A DNA stretch of 35,502 nucleotides from Chitinophagales bacterium. GTDB lineage: Bacteria > Bacteroidota > Bacteroidia > Chitinophagales > Chitinophagaceae. The notes under the pieces were generated by a model, which saw only the letters and a list, made by a program, of their open reading frames with translations, did no database searches and was not told the origin of the DNA. Location: the NCBI GenBank assembly GCA_026931325.1, contig JAIXLO010000034.1:1-35502 (forward strand), written 5' to 3'. This document shows positions 19,494 to 27,448 of the stretch, in pieces (the first letter of the stretch is position 1; each line of letters begins with the position of its first letter). A program made the translations under genes and the position numbers.

Positions 19494-19766
19494 ATGAAAC
19501 CAATACTTATTATTATTGCAGCTATAATTGTTGTTATTATTTATCAATCTTGTTTTAATGATAGTCCTCAAAAAGCAATGGAGAGAAATAATTTTTCCAA
19601 TATTAAAATTCTTCATATAAATGAAGCAGATCCAAGAGATTTAGGCTGCGGATATATAACGTATTCGGCGTCTTATGAAGTTTCTGCCGTAGAAAATGGC
19701 ACGGGAAAATCTATCAATGCAATTGTATGCTGTTCATCATTCTCGTGCAACGTAAAAACTAGGTAG
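19494..19766 (+). CDS. membrane-anchored or exported small protein
   Basis: A 90-residue protein with an N-terminal hydrophobic segment (KPILIIIAAIIVVIIYQSC) and a polar C-terminal domain of about 65 residues containing four Cys (GCGY, CC, SC), which could form disulfides outside the cytosol. YQSC is not a good lipobox because Gln precedes Ser-Cys. Likely inner-membrane anchored with a periplasmic domain. Function unknown. Confidence 0.5.
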   Translation: MKPILIIIAAIIVVIIYQSCFNDSPQKAMERNNFSNIKILHINEADPRDLGCGYITYSASYEVSAVENGTGKSINAIVCCSSFSCNVKTR

Positions 19767-19771
19767 GCATT

Positions 19772-19990
19772 ATGAAATCTTTTTATAACGATAAAGAACA
19801 GTGGACAGAAGAAGGTATAGGTCTTGAAAAAAAAGTAAGAGCTTTTCTTGATGAAATTTATAAAGAATATTCTGATAAAGATTTTAAGTTGAGAGAAATT
19901 ACTGGTATTATACATCACTCTGCAAGTGTTAGTGAAGCTTATCATATTATAAAAAGAGGAAAAAAGAATAAAAATGAGTCCGGAAAATGA
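19772..19990 (+). CDS. small charged hypothetical protein
   Basis: A 72-residue helical protein, MKSFYNDKEQWTEEGIGLEK, with a basic tail (KRGKKNKNESGK). It overlaps the next gene by 17 bases. No family recognised. Confidence 0.45.
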   Translation: MKSFYNDKEQWTEEGIGLEKKVRAFLDEIYKEYSDKDFKLREITGIIHHSASVSEAYHIIKRGKKNKNESGK

Positions 19991-20297
19991 AATGTCTATA
20001 AGAAATGATAATATGACAATTGTGTCTAGACTTAATCAATTGCTAAGAATTGATCCTACTTTTACTAGAAAAATTGTAAACACTAGATACTTTGTCAATG
20101 ATGATTATATAAATTCGCAAGGATTTATGTGTATTCCAGACGAATCGGGCAGATACTCCGCCGGACTCGTTGGAGTTATTAATGGGCTAATTAATTCTCC
20201 AGATAGGTACAGAGTCGCCGCAAGATACAATGACAATAATGATCTTCAAAGATTTGCTCTAATGGAATTGGTTGATAATCAATGGAAAGAAGTTTAA
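19974..20297 (+). CDS. small hypothetical protein
   Basis: A 107-residue protein, MSPENEMSIRNDNMTIVSRL, with a helical region then beta-rich C-terminal half (YINSQGFMCIPDESGRYSAG). GAGGAAAAAAG lies upstream of ATG 19974; the internal ATG at 19989 is an alternative start. The next gene starts immediately after its stop. Function unknown. Confidence 0.5.
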   Translation: MSPENEMSIRNDNMTIVSRLNQLLRIDPTFTRKIVNTRYFVNDDYINSQGFMCIPDESGRYSAGLVGVINGLINSPDRYRVAARYNDNNDLQRFALMELVDNQWKEV

Positions 20298-20567
20298 ATG
20301 GCTACCAAACAGTTAGAGCACCATACTTATTATAGATTATTAGAAGATGAAAAGTGGATAAAACTTCCTAATAATATCGAGTTTAATATTGGTGACTTAA
20401 TGGAGTTAAGTGATTCTCCACTCAGCGGTAAAGTTATTAAATGTATTGATAAAAAATATGTTATAAGAACAGATACAAATATAATTTTTACCTGCTATTT
20501 GTTTACTTATTCATCAGACCAAATTTCATTTAATGAAAAAACACAAAAATATAAAGAGTTAAGTTAA
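20298..20567 (+). CDS. small beta-rich protein, family of 29249
   Basis: An 89-residue protein, paralogous to those at 29249 and 29519. Shared pattern: an N-terminal strand, a (I)GDKINL-type turn (here NIGDLMELSD), an IDKKYVIR strand and a closing YLFTYSS strand. Probably a small beta barrel. Function unknown. Confidence 0.5.
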   Translation: MATKQLEHHTYYRLLEDEKWIKLPNNIEFNIGDLMELSDSPLSGKVIKCIDKKYVIRTDTNIIFTCYLFTYSSDQISFNEKTQKYKELS

Positions 20568-20568
20568 T

Positions 20569-21105
20569 ATGATTTTTTTAATAGACCAAGACCAAGTGTT
20601 AGCACATTTTGAATTAGGATTATATAATTCCGTAGTTAAAAATTATGGCATAAGTAAATCTATTCATCCAGATAATAGAAAAGGCTTCTATGCTTCAAAG
20701 CAATATAGAAATCAAGTGGGCTTAGATATTGATCATTTGCTAATCGAAAAAGGGTTTCTCTATAACCTCGATGATATAGACGGAGCAATTGACGGTATAA
20801 AAAAGTTAGCAAATAAGCATGAAGTTTTTATATGTACAAGTCCAATGACAGAGCATCCAAGTTGCTTACAAGAAAAATATGATTGGATTAAAGATAAAAT
20901 TGGAAAAGAGTTTTGTAAAAAACTAATTACTACAAAAGATAAAACCATAGTATATGGCGATTATTTAATAGATGATAAAGTAGATATAAAAGGAATTGGG
21001 GAAAAGCGATGGCAACATCTTTTATTTGAATCTCCAGTAAATATTAATGATGCGCCTCATATGGAAAAGGTTACTTGGAAAGAAATTGTAGAAAAATTTT
21101 GTTAA
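20569..21105 (+). CDS. 5'(3')-deoxyribonucleotidase, HAD family
   Basis: A 178-residue HAD phosphatase of the NT5C type. Motif I is DQDQVLA (Asp6 and Asp8), motif II VFICTSP, motif III/IV near TKDKTIVYGDYLIDDK. It removes phosphate from deoxynucleoside monophosphates, balancing dNTP pools or degrading host or modified dNMPs. It stands just before the DNA ligase gene in a nucleotide/DNA block. Cytosolic, normal length for the family. Confidence 0.85.
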   Translation: MIFLIDQDQVLAHFELGLYNSVVKNYGISKSIHPDNRKGFYASKQYRNQVGLDIDHLLIEKGFLYNLDDIDGAIDGIKKLANKHEVFICTSPMTEHPSCLQEKYDWIKDKIGKEFCKKLITTKDKTIVYGDYLIDDKVDIKGIGEKRWQHLLFESPVNINDAPHMEKVTWKEIVEKFC

Positions 21106-21123
21106 TAATTGTCAGGCTAATAT

Positions 21124-22986
21124 ATGTCTATAGATAAAGTAAAAGAGTTAGAAACTAAAATAGCGGAAGCACAAGAAAATTATTATAATAAACAGCCTAT
21201 GGTTTCAGATGAAGTTTATGATTCTTGGATAGATGAATTAAAAGATTTAGATCCAGAAAATAAATTATTATCTATTGTTGGTTTTGAGCCTACGTCTGAA
21301 TGGAAAAAAGCAAAACATAAGATTCCAATGGGCAGCCTAGATAAAGTAAATTCAAAAGATGAGTTTATAAAATGGGTGACTGAGATATCTGACAAACATA
21401 ATTTATTAGTTACTGAAAAGTTAGATGGTATTTCTATTGAAGTTATTTATGAAGATGGTAAATTTTTCCAAGCTATAACCAGAGGCTCAGGCGTTGAAGG
21501 GGAAGATATTACTGTAAATGTAAAAAAAATGAAGGGAATAAAATCTAAACTTAAAGAGCCTTATTCTGGCTCTTTAAGAGGAGAAATTATTTTAAAAAAA
21601 TCCGATTGGAAAAATCATTTCCCAGAATACTCTAATCCTAGAAACGCTGCTTCTGGAATAGCCAAAAGATTAGATGGAGTAGGCTGCGAACATTTAACAG
21701 TTTTCTTTTATCAAGAAGTATCTGATAATACTCTGCAAACAGAAGAGCAGGTTTTTTCTTTTTTAAATAATGTTGAATTAAATGTTCCAAATTATAAAAT
21801 ATGTTCTATAGATGAAGTAGGAACTATTTGGGATGAATATCAAGAATTTAAAAGAGAGCAATTAGATTATGATATTGACGGATTAGTTGTAAAATTTAAT
21901 AATATAGATTTTCAATTATCGTTAGGCGAAAAGAATTTAAGACCTAAAGGAGCAATTGCTTTTAAGTTTGCTTCTAAAATGAAAGAAACTTTAATTAAAG
22001 ACATTAAATGGCAAGTAGGTAATTCTGGTAGAGTTACTCCTGTTGCAGTAATAGAACCTGTAATAATAGATGCTAAAATAGAGAATGCCAGTATTTATAA
22101 TATAGCCTACATTAATAAATTAGGAATAGATATTGGAGCCAAGGTTTTAGTATCTAGAAGAAATGATGTCATTCCTAGAATAGAGCAAGTAATAGAATCT
22201 ACTGGATCTATAGCTAAGGCGCCAGAAAATTGTCCATCTTGTAATAGTAAATTATTTTTAGATGGAGAAAATTTACACTGTATAAATTATGATTGCCAAG
22301 CACAGATTATAGGTAGAATAAAAAATTGGATTTCCGGATTAAATATATTAGAATGGGGAGATACTTTAGTAGAAAAACTAGTATTATCAAATAAAGTCAA
22401 AGATATTTCAGATTTATATAAATTATCAATCGGTGATTTGTCATCAATTGATAGGATGGCAGAGAAATCTGCAACAAAATGTTTTAATATTATTTGGAAT
22501 AATTCTATAATTGATTTGGAAATCTTTCTGGGATCATTATCATTTCCATTGATTGGAAGATCTACAATAAAAATGATAACATCTTCAGGGCTAGATACTC
22601 TAGAAAAAATATTAAATTGTAATCTTGAAGATTTAGAGAAAATAAATGGTGTTGGACCAATTAAAGCGAGATCATTGTTTGACAGCCTAAAAGTTAATAA
22701 GGTTTTAATAGATAAAATTATTAATAATGGTGTTAAGATAAAAGAAAAAACTATAGGTAAATTTACTGGTAAAAGATTTGTTTTTACTGGTAAAATGGAA
22801 AATAAAAGACAAGATTTAGAGCAGATTGTAATTGATAATGGCGGAGAGGTAAAATCGTCAATAAGTAAAGATGTTAATTACCTTGTTATAGCAGATCCAA
22901 ATAGTGGTAGTTCTAAGGCTATTGCTGCGAGAAAAAATGGAACATTGTGTATATCTGAAAAAGAATTTTTGGAGATGGTAAAATGA
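21124..22986 (+). CDS. ligA: NAD+-dependent DNA ligase LigA
   Basis: A 620-residue ligase that seals DNA nicks using NAD+. Domains in order: the Ia NAD-binding domain (YYNKQPMVSDEVYDSW, about 20-35), the nucleotidyltransferase with catalytic Lys99 in EKLDGIS, RGSGVEGEDIT and AFKFASK motifs, the OB domain, a four-Cys zinc finger (CPSC...CINYDC), helix-hairpin-helix repeats (LEKINGVGPIKARSLF) and a C-terminal BRCT (KRFVFTGKMENKRQDLEQIV). All domains are present; it is slightly shorter than E. coli LigA (671). Its TGA overlaps the thioredoxin start. Confidence 0.97.
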   Translation: MSIDKVKELETKIAEAQENYYNKQPMVSDEVYDSWIDELKDLDPENKLLSIVGFEPTSEWKKAKHKIPMGSLDKVNSKDEFIKWVTEISDKHNLLVTEKLDGISIEVIYEDGKFFQAITRGSGVEGEDITVNVKKMKGIKSKLKEPYSGSLRGEIILKKSDWKNHFPEYSNPRNAASGIAKRLDGVGCEHLTVFFYQEVSDNTLQTEEQVFSFLNNVELNVPNYKICSIDEVGTIWDEYQEFKREQLDYDIDGLVVKFNNIDFQLSLGEKNLRPKGAIAFKFASKMKETLIKDIKWQVGNSGRVTPVAVIEPVIIDAKIENASIYNIAYINKLGIDIGAKVLVSRRNDVIPRIEQVIESTGSIAKAPENCPSCNSKLFLDGENLHCINYDCQAQIIGRIKNWISGLNILEWGDTLVEKLVLSNKVKDISDLYKLSIGDLSSIDRMAEKSATKCFNIIWNNSIIDLEIFLGSLSFPLIGRSTIKMITSSGLDTLEKILNCNLEDLEKINGVGPIKARSLFDSLKVNKVLIDKIINNGVKIKEKTIGKFTGKRFVFTGKMENKRQDLEQIVIDNGGEVKSSISKDVNYLVIADPNSGSSKAIAARKNGTLCISEKEFLEMVK

Positions 22987-23273
22987 AAATGTTAAATAAA
23001 AATACTTTTAAAGAAATTGATTCTCAAGATAAATGTCTGGTTATGTTTAGCGCTGATTGGTGCGGTCCTTGTAAAATGATGTACTCTGTTATTGAGGAGT
23101 TGTCAAAAGAGTACACTGTATATAAAGTTGATGCAGATGAAGAAGCCGATCTAGCAAAAACATTGGGAATAAAAAATCTTCCAACATTCTTGTTTTATAA
23201 AAATGGTGTAGAGTATGCAAGAAAAGTTGGAGTTCTTAAAAAAGAGTTTTTTGTTAGTGAACTAAAAAGATAA
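22983..23273 (+). CDS. thioredoxin
   Basis: A 96-residue thioredoxin with the WCGPCK active site (Cys27 and Cys30) and the cis-Pro region KNLPTFLFYKNG. It can supply electrons to class II ribonucleotide reductase through the NrdJ C-terminal cysteines, which fits the phage's own nrdJ. Coupled to ligA by an ATGA overlap. A second Met (residue 3) is an alternative start. Confidence 0.93.
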   Translation: MKMLNKNTFKEIDSQDKCLVMFSADWCGPCKMMYSVIEELSKEYTVYKVDADEEADLAKTLGIKNLPTFLFYKNGVEYARKVGVLKKEFFVSELKR

Positions 23274-23289
23274 ATTATTTAAGGTGAAC

Positions 23290-23901
23290 ATGGAAGTTAA
23301 GTTAACGCCACAAGAAAAAAATATAGTAGATTATTTAACTTCAAGATCTGAAGTTAAAATTGAGGAATTGGCACAGTTTAGTAAAAATCCTTTGTCTGTA
23401 AAAACAAAAACTTTACAAAAAAGTATTTCTGATATAAAAAGAAAATATAGTGTTGCCAACGTTCCTTTGCCATTTAGTTGTACATTCTTAAAGTCCGAAG
23501 CTGATATTCAGGCAAAAAAAGAACCAGAGCCTGTAATTCAATTAAGAAAAACAGTTGGCGGCAATATGGTTAATGCTAATGAAAATATTTTAGATGCTCA
23601 TGTCGATTTTAAAATTGATAGAATATGGAAGCAAGTATTAACAAGATACGGAAAGATTAATCTTTCCGATAACGAATGGGAATTATTTTGTCTTCTTCAT
23701 TCCAATGCTGAAAAACAAGTTAGTTTAGAAGTTATAAAAAATACATTGTATAAAAATTTTGGTTCAAAAACGCCAGCAAATTGGTCAGAAGTAATAGCTA
23801 GAACTTTTACAAAGCTAAGAAAAAATATCCCGGAATTAAAAACACAAAATAGATTGCTTACAATGATTGGCGCCAACGAAACTTTTTACATGTTAAGATA
23901 A
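23290..23901 (+). CDS. tandem winged-helix regulator-like protein
   Basis: A 203-residue protein with two similar halves. Each has an LT.qE/LSdnE helix followed by recognition-helix-like segments: LTPQEKNIVDYLTSRSEVKI at the start and LSDNEWELFCLLHSNAEKQV near residue 125, resembling OmpR-type winged helices; the second ends TMIGANETFYMLR like a wing. No receiver domain. ATG 23290 has AAGGTG at good spacing and is preferred to GTG 23284. A transcription regulator of the phage is plausible, but its target is unknown. Confidence 0.6.
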   Translation: MEVKLTPQEKNIVDYLTSRSEVKIEELAQFSKNPLSVKTKTLQKSISDIKRKYSVANVPLPFSCTFLKSEADIQAKKEPEPVIQLRKTVGGNMVNANENILDAHVDFKIDRIWKQVLTRYGKINLSDNEWELFCLLHSNAEKQVSLEVIKNTLYKNFGSKTPANWSEVIARTFTKLRKNIPELKTQNRLLTMIGANETFYMLR

Positions 23902-23904
23902 AAT

Positions 23905-24090
23905 ATGTTTTTCTCATTATACAAATTAGATAGAGCAAATTGCAGTAACGTTTGTGATAAATTTGGATGTAAAAATGTTCCAATATATAGATTTGATGTC
24001 CAAGGTTTGACGTTAATCTTGTGCTTTAATTGTTTATATAAAATGAATAAAGAAATAGACAAATTTTTAAAAGAAGAAGAATTAAAATGA
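23905..24090 (+). CDS. small CxxC protein 1
   Basis: A 61-residue member of a family of 60-73-residue proteins (23905, 24087, 24293, 24472, 26435, 26632, 27227). Shared plan: a Cys pair near residue 15-20 (CDKFGC here), a strand, a second pair (CFNC), then a helix ending in a short acidic/aromatic tail. The four Cys should bind one zinc. Function unknown; DNA, RNA or protein binding is possible. Confidence 0.55.
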   Translation: MFFSLYKLDRANCSNVCDKFGCKNVPIYRFDVQGLTLILCFNCLYKMNKEIDKFLKEEELK

Positions 24091-24296
24091 CATCTAAAGA
24101 TAAATTTTATGTCATTCGTGAATTAAAAAATTATCATTCTGATCCTGCATGTGATATTTTTGCCTGTAAAAATAAGGCTATATTTAGATTTGTATTAATT
24201 GGAATTAGTGTAGATTTATGCAAACAGTGCATGGATGAAATGCTTAGTGATTTAAATTTAGTTGCAAAATTACACAACTATAAAGAGATAGTATGA
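24087..24296 (+). CDS. small CxxC protein 2
   Basis: A 69-residue paralogue. CDIFAC and CKQC form the two Cys pairs, followed by a helix and a YKEIV tail. DIFACKNKAIFRF is close to DKFGCKNVPIYRF of protein 1, so this is a recent duplicate. ATGA overlaps join it to both neighbours. Confidence 0.55.
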   Translation: MTSKDKFYVIRELKNYHSDPACDIFACKNKAIFRFVLIGISVDLCKQCMDEMLSDLNLVAKLHNYKEIV

Positions 24297-24475
24297 TTAG
24301 AATATTTAGATTATCCAATGCACATAATACATCTTATATATGTCGAGAATGTGGCGATGAGTGCAAAACATTAATTTGTATAGCATCTAATCAATATGAG
24401 TTAGAGTTTTGCATAGAATGTTTTGAAGAAGCAAGTAAAATAATAAAACTAGAGAAATATAAAGATATTCAATGA
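24293..24475 (+). CDS. small CxxC protein 3
   Basis: A 60-residue paralogue with CREC (then a further CKTLIC) and CIEC pairs and a terminal LEKYKDIQ helix/tail. More diverged than proteins 1 and 2. Joined to its neighbours by ATGA overlaps. Function unknown. Confidence 0.55.
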   Translation: MIRIFRLSNAHNTSYICRECGDECKTLICIASNQYELEFCIECFEEASKIIKLEKYKDIQ

Positions 24476-24663
24476 AAGCAGAAATAAGAAAATCAAATAA
24501 TCATAAATGCAGTAAATGTTTGAAAAAAGTAAAGTATGGCGACAATCTCTTTATATTTACGTGTTATCATGGTTATTTACAATTATGTAAATCTTGTGCC
24601 CCTAATGTTTTAGATTTTTTAACTACAAAGATAAAGCTTTTTATTTTTGAAGATCTTAAATAA
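24472..24663 (+). CDS. small CxxC protein 4
   Basis: A 63-residue paralogue, with CSKC and CKSC pairs and the tail LFIFEDLK. Last of the first four-gene array; a structured gap with a gene remnant follows. Function unknown. Confidence 0.55.
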   Translation: MKAEIRKSNNHKCSKCLKKVKYGDNLFIFTCYHGYLQLCKSCAPNVLDFLTTKIKLFIFEDLK

Positions 24664-24714
24664 AAAGTTGAAATGCATCTAGGCAAGTACCGAAGATAGC
24701 TAAGATTAACTTTT
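24663..24714 (+). other. 7-bp closed RNA structure before gene remnant
   Basis: AAAAGTT (24663-24669) pairs with AACTTTT (24708-24714), enclosing GCATCT...AGATAGC. Its ATGCATCTAGGCAAGTACC recalls the GCATCTAAGTA core of the leader element, but no T-arm is present. It is the 5' leader of the disrupted gene at 24726. Confidence 0.35.
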
Positions 24715-24725
24715 ATATTTAAGGA

Positions 24726-24797
24726 ATTAAGATTTGTGTTGTTTGTGAATATGATTTTGATTTGGATTCTCCTGCAAAACGTAAAGCTGGTGGATAA
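24726..24797 (+). pseudogene. duplicated 5' fragment of the 25672 gene
   Basis: The frame reads IKICVVCEYDFDLDSPAKRK then AGG and stop, matching the start of the gene at 25672 (IKQCIVCGDEFDLYSEAKKR then AGG) with many codon differences. AAGGA lies just before it, but no standard start codon is present. It is the stranded original 5' end of a gene split by the endonuclease gene at 24819. Confidence 0.65.
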
Positions 24798-24818
24798 ATA
24801 ATATTACGTTATGGTTGT

Positions 24819-25679
24819 ATGAGTAAAAAATATGATTATGATTTTTCGATAGTAGAAAATAAAAAAGAAAATTTTTATTATTTGCTTGGGGTTTTGCTTA
24901 CAGATGGTAATTTAAAATTTAATAAAAAAAGAAATTGTTATCAAATGAAAATAAGTTCAATTGATAAGCAATGGCTTGAATTAATAAAAAATAAACTTAA
25001 TGGAGGCGGTCTTTATAAATATAAAGAAAATTGTTGGGAATTAAGTATAAGTAATTCAAAAATTATTAACCATTTTATAGAATTTGGATTAAAAGAAAAT
25101 AAATCTTTAAATCTTCGTTGCCCTCAAATAAATGAATTATTTGTTAAAGATTTTTTAAGAGGAGTATTTGATGGAGATGGACATATAAGTTCAGAAAAAA
25201 TAAAATTTCATAAAATGTGTTCAGGTGTTTCATCAGGGTCTGAATTGTTTATTAAAGATTTATATGATTTAATATTAAAAAATTTTAATATAAAAGGAAA
25301 TATTTCTAAATATAACACGATTCCTCATTTTATAGGTGAAAGATTTTGTAATACTGTTTCCACTATATATAGTATTAAATTTTCTGCAACTAATACGGCA
25401 AAATTGTGTTCAATTATTTATGATAATTGTGATTTATTTTTAGATCGTAAAAAAAGTAATGCTGATTTTATTGTTGATATTTATAAGAAAAAGATACAAG
25501 AAAAAAAAGATAAAAATCAAGAAAGATTAGATTTTATATTTTCTAATGTTAATATTTTAGATACAAGGCAGATGGAATCTAAGTTAAAAATGTGTAGAAA
25601 ACAAATTATAAAAATTTTAAAAACAAAATATTATTTTGATAACTCTAGTAAATTATGGATTAAAGCAAGTGTTGATTAA
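24819..25679 (+). CDS. LAGLIDADG homing endonuclease
   Basis: A 286-residue two-motif endonuclease: YYLLGVLLTDGNLKF near residue 20-34 and LRGVFDGDGHISS near residue 115. The C-terminal ~60 residues (about RQMESKLKMCRKQIIKILKT) look like a DNA-binding helix-turn-helix. It sits between a 5' fragment and a complete copy of the same small gene, and its last codons overlap the start of the complete copy. It is free-standing: no splice signals of an intron or intein are seen. Confidence 0.88.
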   Translation: MSKKYDYDFSIVENKKENFYYLLGVLLTDGNLKFNKKRNCYQMKISSIDKQWLELIKNKLNGGGLYKYKENCWELSISNSKIINHFIEFGLKENKSLNLRCPQINELFVKDFLRGVFDGDGHISSEKIKFHKMCSGVSSGSELFIKDLYDLILKNFNIKGNISKYNTIPHFIGERFCNTVSTIYSIKFSATNTAKLCSIIYDNCDLFLDRKKSNADFIVDIYKKKIQEKKDKNQERLDFIFSNVNILDTRQMESKLKMCRKQIIKILKTKYYFDNSSKLWIKASVD

Positions 25680-26013
25680 ACAATGCATTGTATGTGGTGA
25701 TGAATTTGATCTTTATTCCGAAGCAAAAAAAAGAGCCGGAGGTCGTATTAACGTATGCCCAGAAGATTCTGAAGAAACTACAGTAAAGTATGCCGGTGTA
25801 CAATCCGCTGACGGAAAGCAAGCTCAAGCTACAATCTTGAAGTTTAATTCTGAGAAAGATAAACAGCAGTATCTTGCATTTTGGCAAGCAACTAGCGGAT
25901 TGCACAAAGGAAAATCTTGCCAACTATCAAAAAATGCTCCAACTGATCCTGGAGTAAATTTTAAAACTATAGTAGCTCATAAACCTACTAACCATAAAGG
26001 CAAAATGGATTAA
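25672..26013 (+). CDS. small CxxC-start phage protein, HEG target
   Basis: A 113-residue protein beginning (M)IKQCIVCGDEFDLYSEAKKR, with a further Cys at NVCPED and a C-terminal KPTNHKGKMD. The start is TTG 25672 (or GTG 25669) inside the endonuclease gene, with no strong ribosome-binding site, so translation is likely coupled. From AGG|RINVC onward the sequence is single copy; upstream of it there are two versions (24726 and here). Function unknown. Confidence 0.6.
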   Translation: MIKQCIVCGDEFDLYSEAKKRAGGRINVCPEDSEETTVKYAGVQSADGKQAQATILKFNSEKDKQQYLAFWQATSGLHKGKSCQLSKNAPTDPGVNFKTIVAHKPTNHKGKMD

Positions 26014-26044
26014 TATATTAATTTTTTATGAAAGAAAAATAAGC

Positions 26045-26052
26045 TATAAATA
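26045..26052 (+). promoter_or_regulatory. T4-late-like promoter box
   Basis: TATAAATA, the -10 box recognised by T4-type late sigma factors, lies 30 bases before ATG 26082 in an otherwise empty gap. A chance match is quite possible in DNA this AT-rich. Confidence 0.25.
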
Positions 26053-26081
26053 TATAGTTTAATTTATAATTGGTGACAATA

Positions 26082-26411
26082 ATGGATTGTTTAATGTGCG
26101 GAGAAATTTTGACAAGGCATTCTGGCATTGAAAGTTATTGTAAAAATAATAAGTGTAATGAAAAATATTATGTTTATGTTTCAAAATATAATGATTCATT
26201 TTGCTTCATTATACAGGATAAAAAAACCAAATTACATTATATTTATGATAAAGAAAAAGTTTTTCAATTTAATAATATAAGGTATAATAACATCGAATTG
26301 TTTGAGGCAAAACAGGCTATTGTTGATAATTCATTGATTAAAAATTTTGAAAAACATAAATATCCAAAATGGGTAGGATTAGAAGAAATTGAAAATAAAA
26401 ACAAGACTTAA
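26082..26411 (+). CDS. small zinc-ribbon-like protein
   Basis: A 109-residue protein beginning MDCLMCGEILTRHSG, with CLMCGE and a second pair (YCKNNKCNEKYY) forming a zinc ribbon in the first 30 residues. The rest is beta-rich then helical, ending KWVGLEEIENKNKT. TTGGTGAC lies before ATG 26082. Function unknown. Confidence 0.6.
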   Translation: MDCLMCGEILTRHSGIESYCKNNKCNEKYYVYVSKYNDSFCFIIQDKKTKLHYIYDKEKVFQFNNIRYNNIELFEAKQAIVDNSLIKNFEKHKYPKWVGLEEIENKNKT

Positions 26412-26434
26412 TAAGACCTGCAGGATATCATGTA

Positions 26435-26635
26435 ATGAAGTTTAACAAACATGTTGGATATCATTGTGACTATAAATCTAGTAATTGTTTGGTTGGGAAA
26501 AATGAAGCCAAAAGTATTAAATTTATTTCACTTGTTGATCGTAGTGAAATGATAATATGTGTTGGTTGCTACAAAGAATTTATTTTCGAATTATTAGAAC
26601 AATTTAAATTATTGGATTATGAAGATATTTCATGA
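26435..26635 (+). CDS. small CxxC protein 5
   Basis: A 66-residue paralogue of the 23905 array: Cys pair CDYKSSNC, second pair CVGC, and a long helix with the tail LDYEDIS. Coupled to the next paralogue by ATGA. Function unknown. Confidence 0.55.
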   Translation: MKFNKHVGYHCDYKSSNCLVGKNEAKSIKFISLVDRSEMIICVGCYKEFIFELLEQFKLLDYEDIS

Positions 26636-26835
26636 TAAATTTTACTGAAATAATTGCAGAAAAAGATCACACACATATATGTGATCATTGTATAAAATAT
26701 ACTAAAAATTCTTTAATAAAGATTAAGTCAGATTATGACAATAGTATAATACATGTGTGTTTAGACTGTTCAGATGAATTTATTTCAAATTTAATTGAAA
26801 CATTTAAGATGTTAAAATACAGGGACATTAAATAA
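26632..26835 (+). CDS. small CxxC protein 6
   Basis: A 67-residue paralogue: CDHC and CLDC pairs, C-terminal helix LIETFKMLKYRDIK closely matching protein 5 (LLEQFKLLDYEDIS). TAATG joins it to the Pth2 gene. Confidence 0.58.
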   Translation: MINFTEIIAEKDHTHICDHCIKYTKNSLIKIKSDYDNSIIHVCLDCSDEFISNLIETFKMLKYRDIK

Positions 26836-27224
26836 TGAGCAATGATGTTAAACAAGTTTTAGTTATTCGTAAAGACCTTAATATGCGTAAAGGAAAAATC
26901 GCAGCACAGGCTTCACATAGTTCTATGCAATTTATTACAAAAAGATTAAAAAATTCTTCCAAAAACAAATACGAGTGTTCATTAAATGAATACGAGATAA
27001 ATTGGCTAAACTCTGGTACTACAAAAATAGTAGTTTCTGTTAATTCAGAAAAAGAACTATTTGAAATAATGGAGAAAGCCAAATCTGCCGGTATTACTGT
27101 AAATTTGGTTACTGATGCTGGAAGAACTGAATTTAATGGAGTTCCTACAAACACTTGTATTGCTATTGGTCCATGGGATTCATCTGAAATAGATAAAATT
27201 ACAAAACATCTTCCTCTAATGTAA
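26835..27224 (+). CDS. pth2: peptidyl-tRNA hydrolase, Pth2 type
   Basis: A 129-residue Pth2 homologue. The signature QVLVIRKDLNMRKGKIAAQA followed by SHS is intact, as are TKIVVSVNSEKEL and DAGRTEF...TNTCIAIGP. It releases peptides from peptidyl-tRNA that has dropped off stalled ribosomes, recycling tRNAs. Pth2 is the archaeal/eukaryotic form; most bacteria use the unrelated Pth1, so the phage brings a different enzyme. It lies among small CxxC genes and fits the translation theme (RRF, IF-1, GluRS, tRNAs). Full family length. Confidence 0.93.
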   Translation: MSNDVKQVLVIRKDLNMRKGKIAAQASHSSMQFITKRLKNSSKNKYECSLNEYEINWLNSGTTKIVVSVNSEKELFEIMEKAKSAGITVNLVTDAGRTEFNGVPTNTCIAIGPWDSSEIDKITKHLPLM

Positions 27225-27226
27225 AT

Positions 27227-27448
27227 ATGAGTAAAGTAAAATTAGTAGAAGGAACAAATTATAAATATTCAACAACAATTTGTTCTAAATGTGAAATAAC
27301 AATTAAAGAAACACATTTTGTAACAATTAGCTTATCAAGAAAAGATGATTGGGATGCAACATCTTGGTATTGTATTGATTGTGCCGATAAATTTTGCGAA
27401 GCATTAAAAAATGCTTTAAAAGAATTTAAATATTTGGATACGAAATGA
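27227..27448 (+). CDS. small CxxC protein 7
   Basis: A 73-residue paralogue: CSKC and CIDC pairs and the helix ALKNALKEFKYLDTK. It has a longer middle than the others, with KDDWDATSWY before the second pair. Joined to the next gene by ATGA. Function unknown. Confidence 0.55.
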   Translation: MSKVKLVEGTNYKYSTTICSKCEITIKETHFVTISLSRKDDWDATSWYCIDCADKFCEALKNALKEFKYLDTK

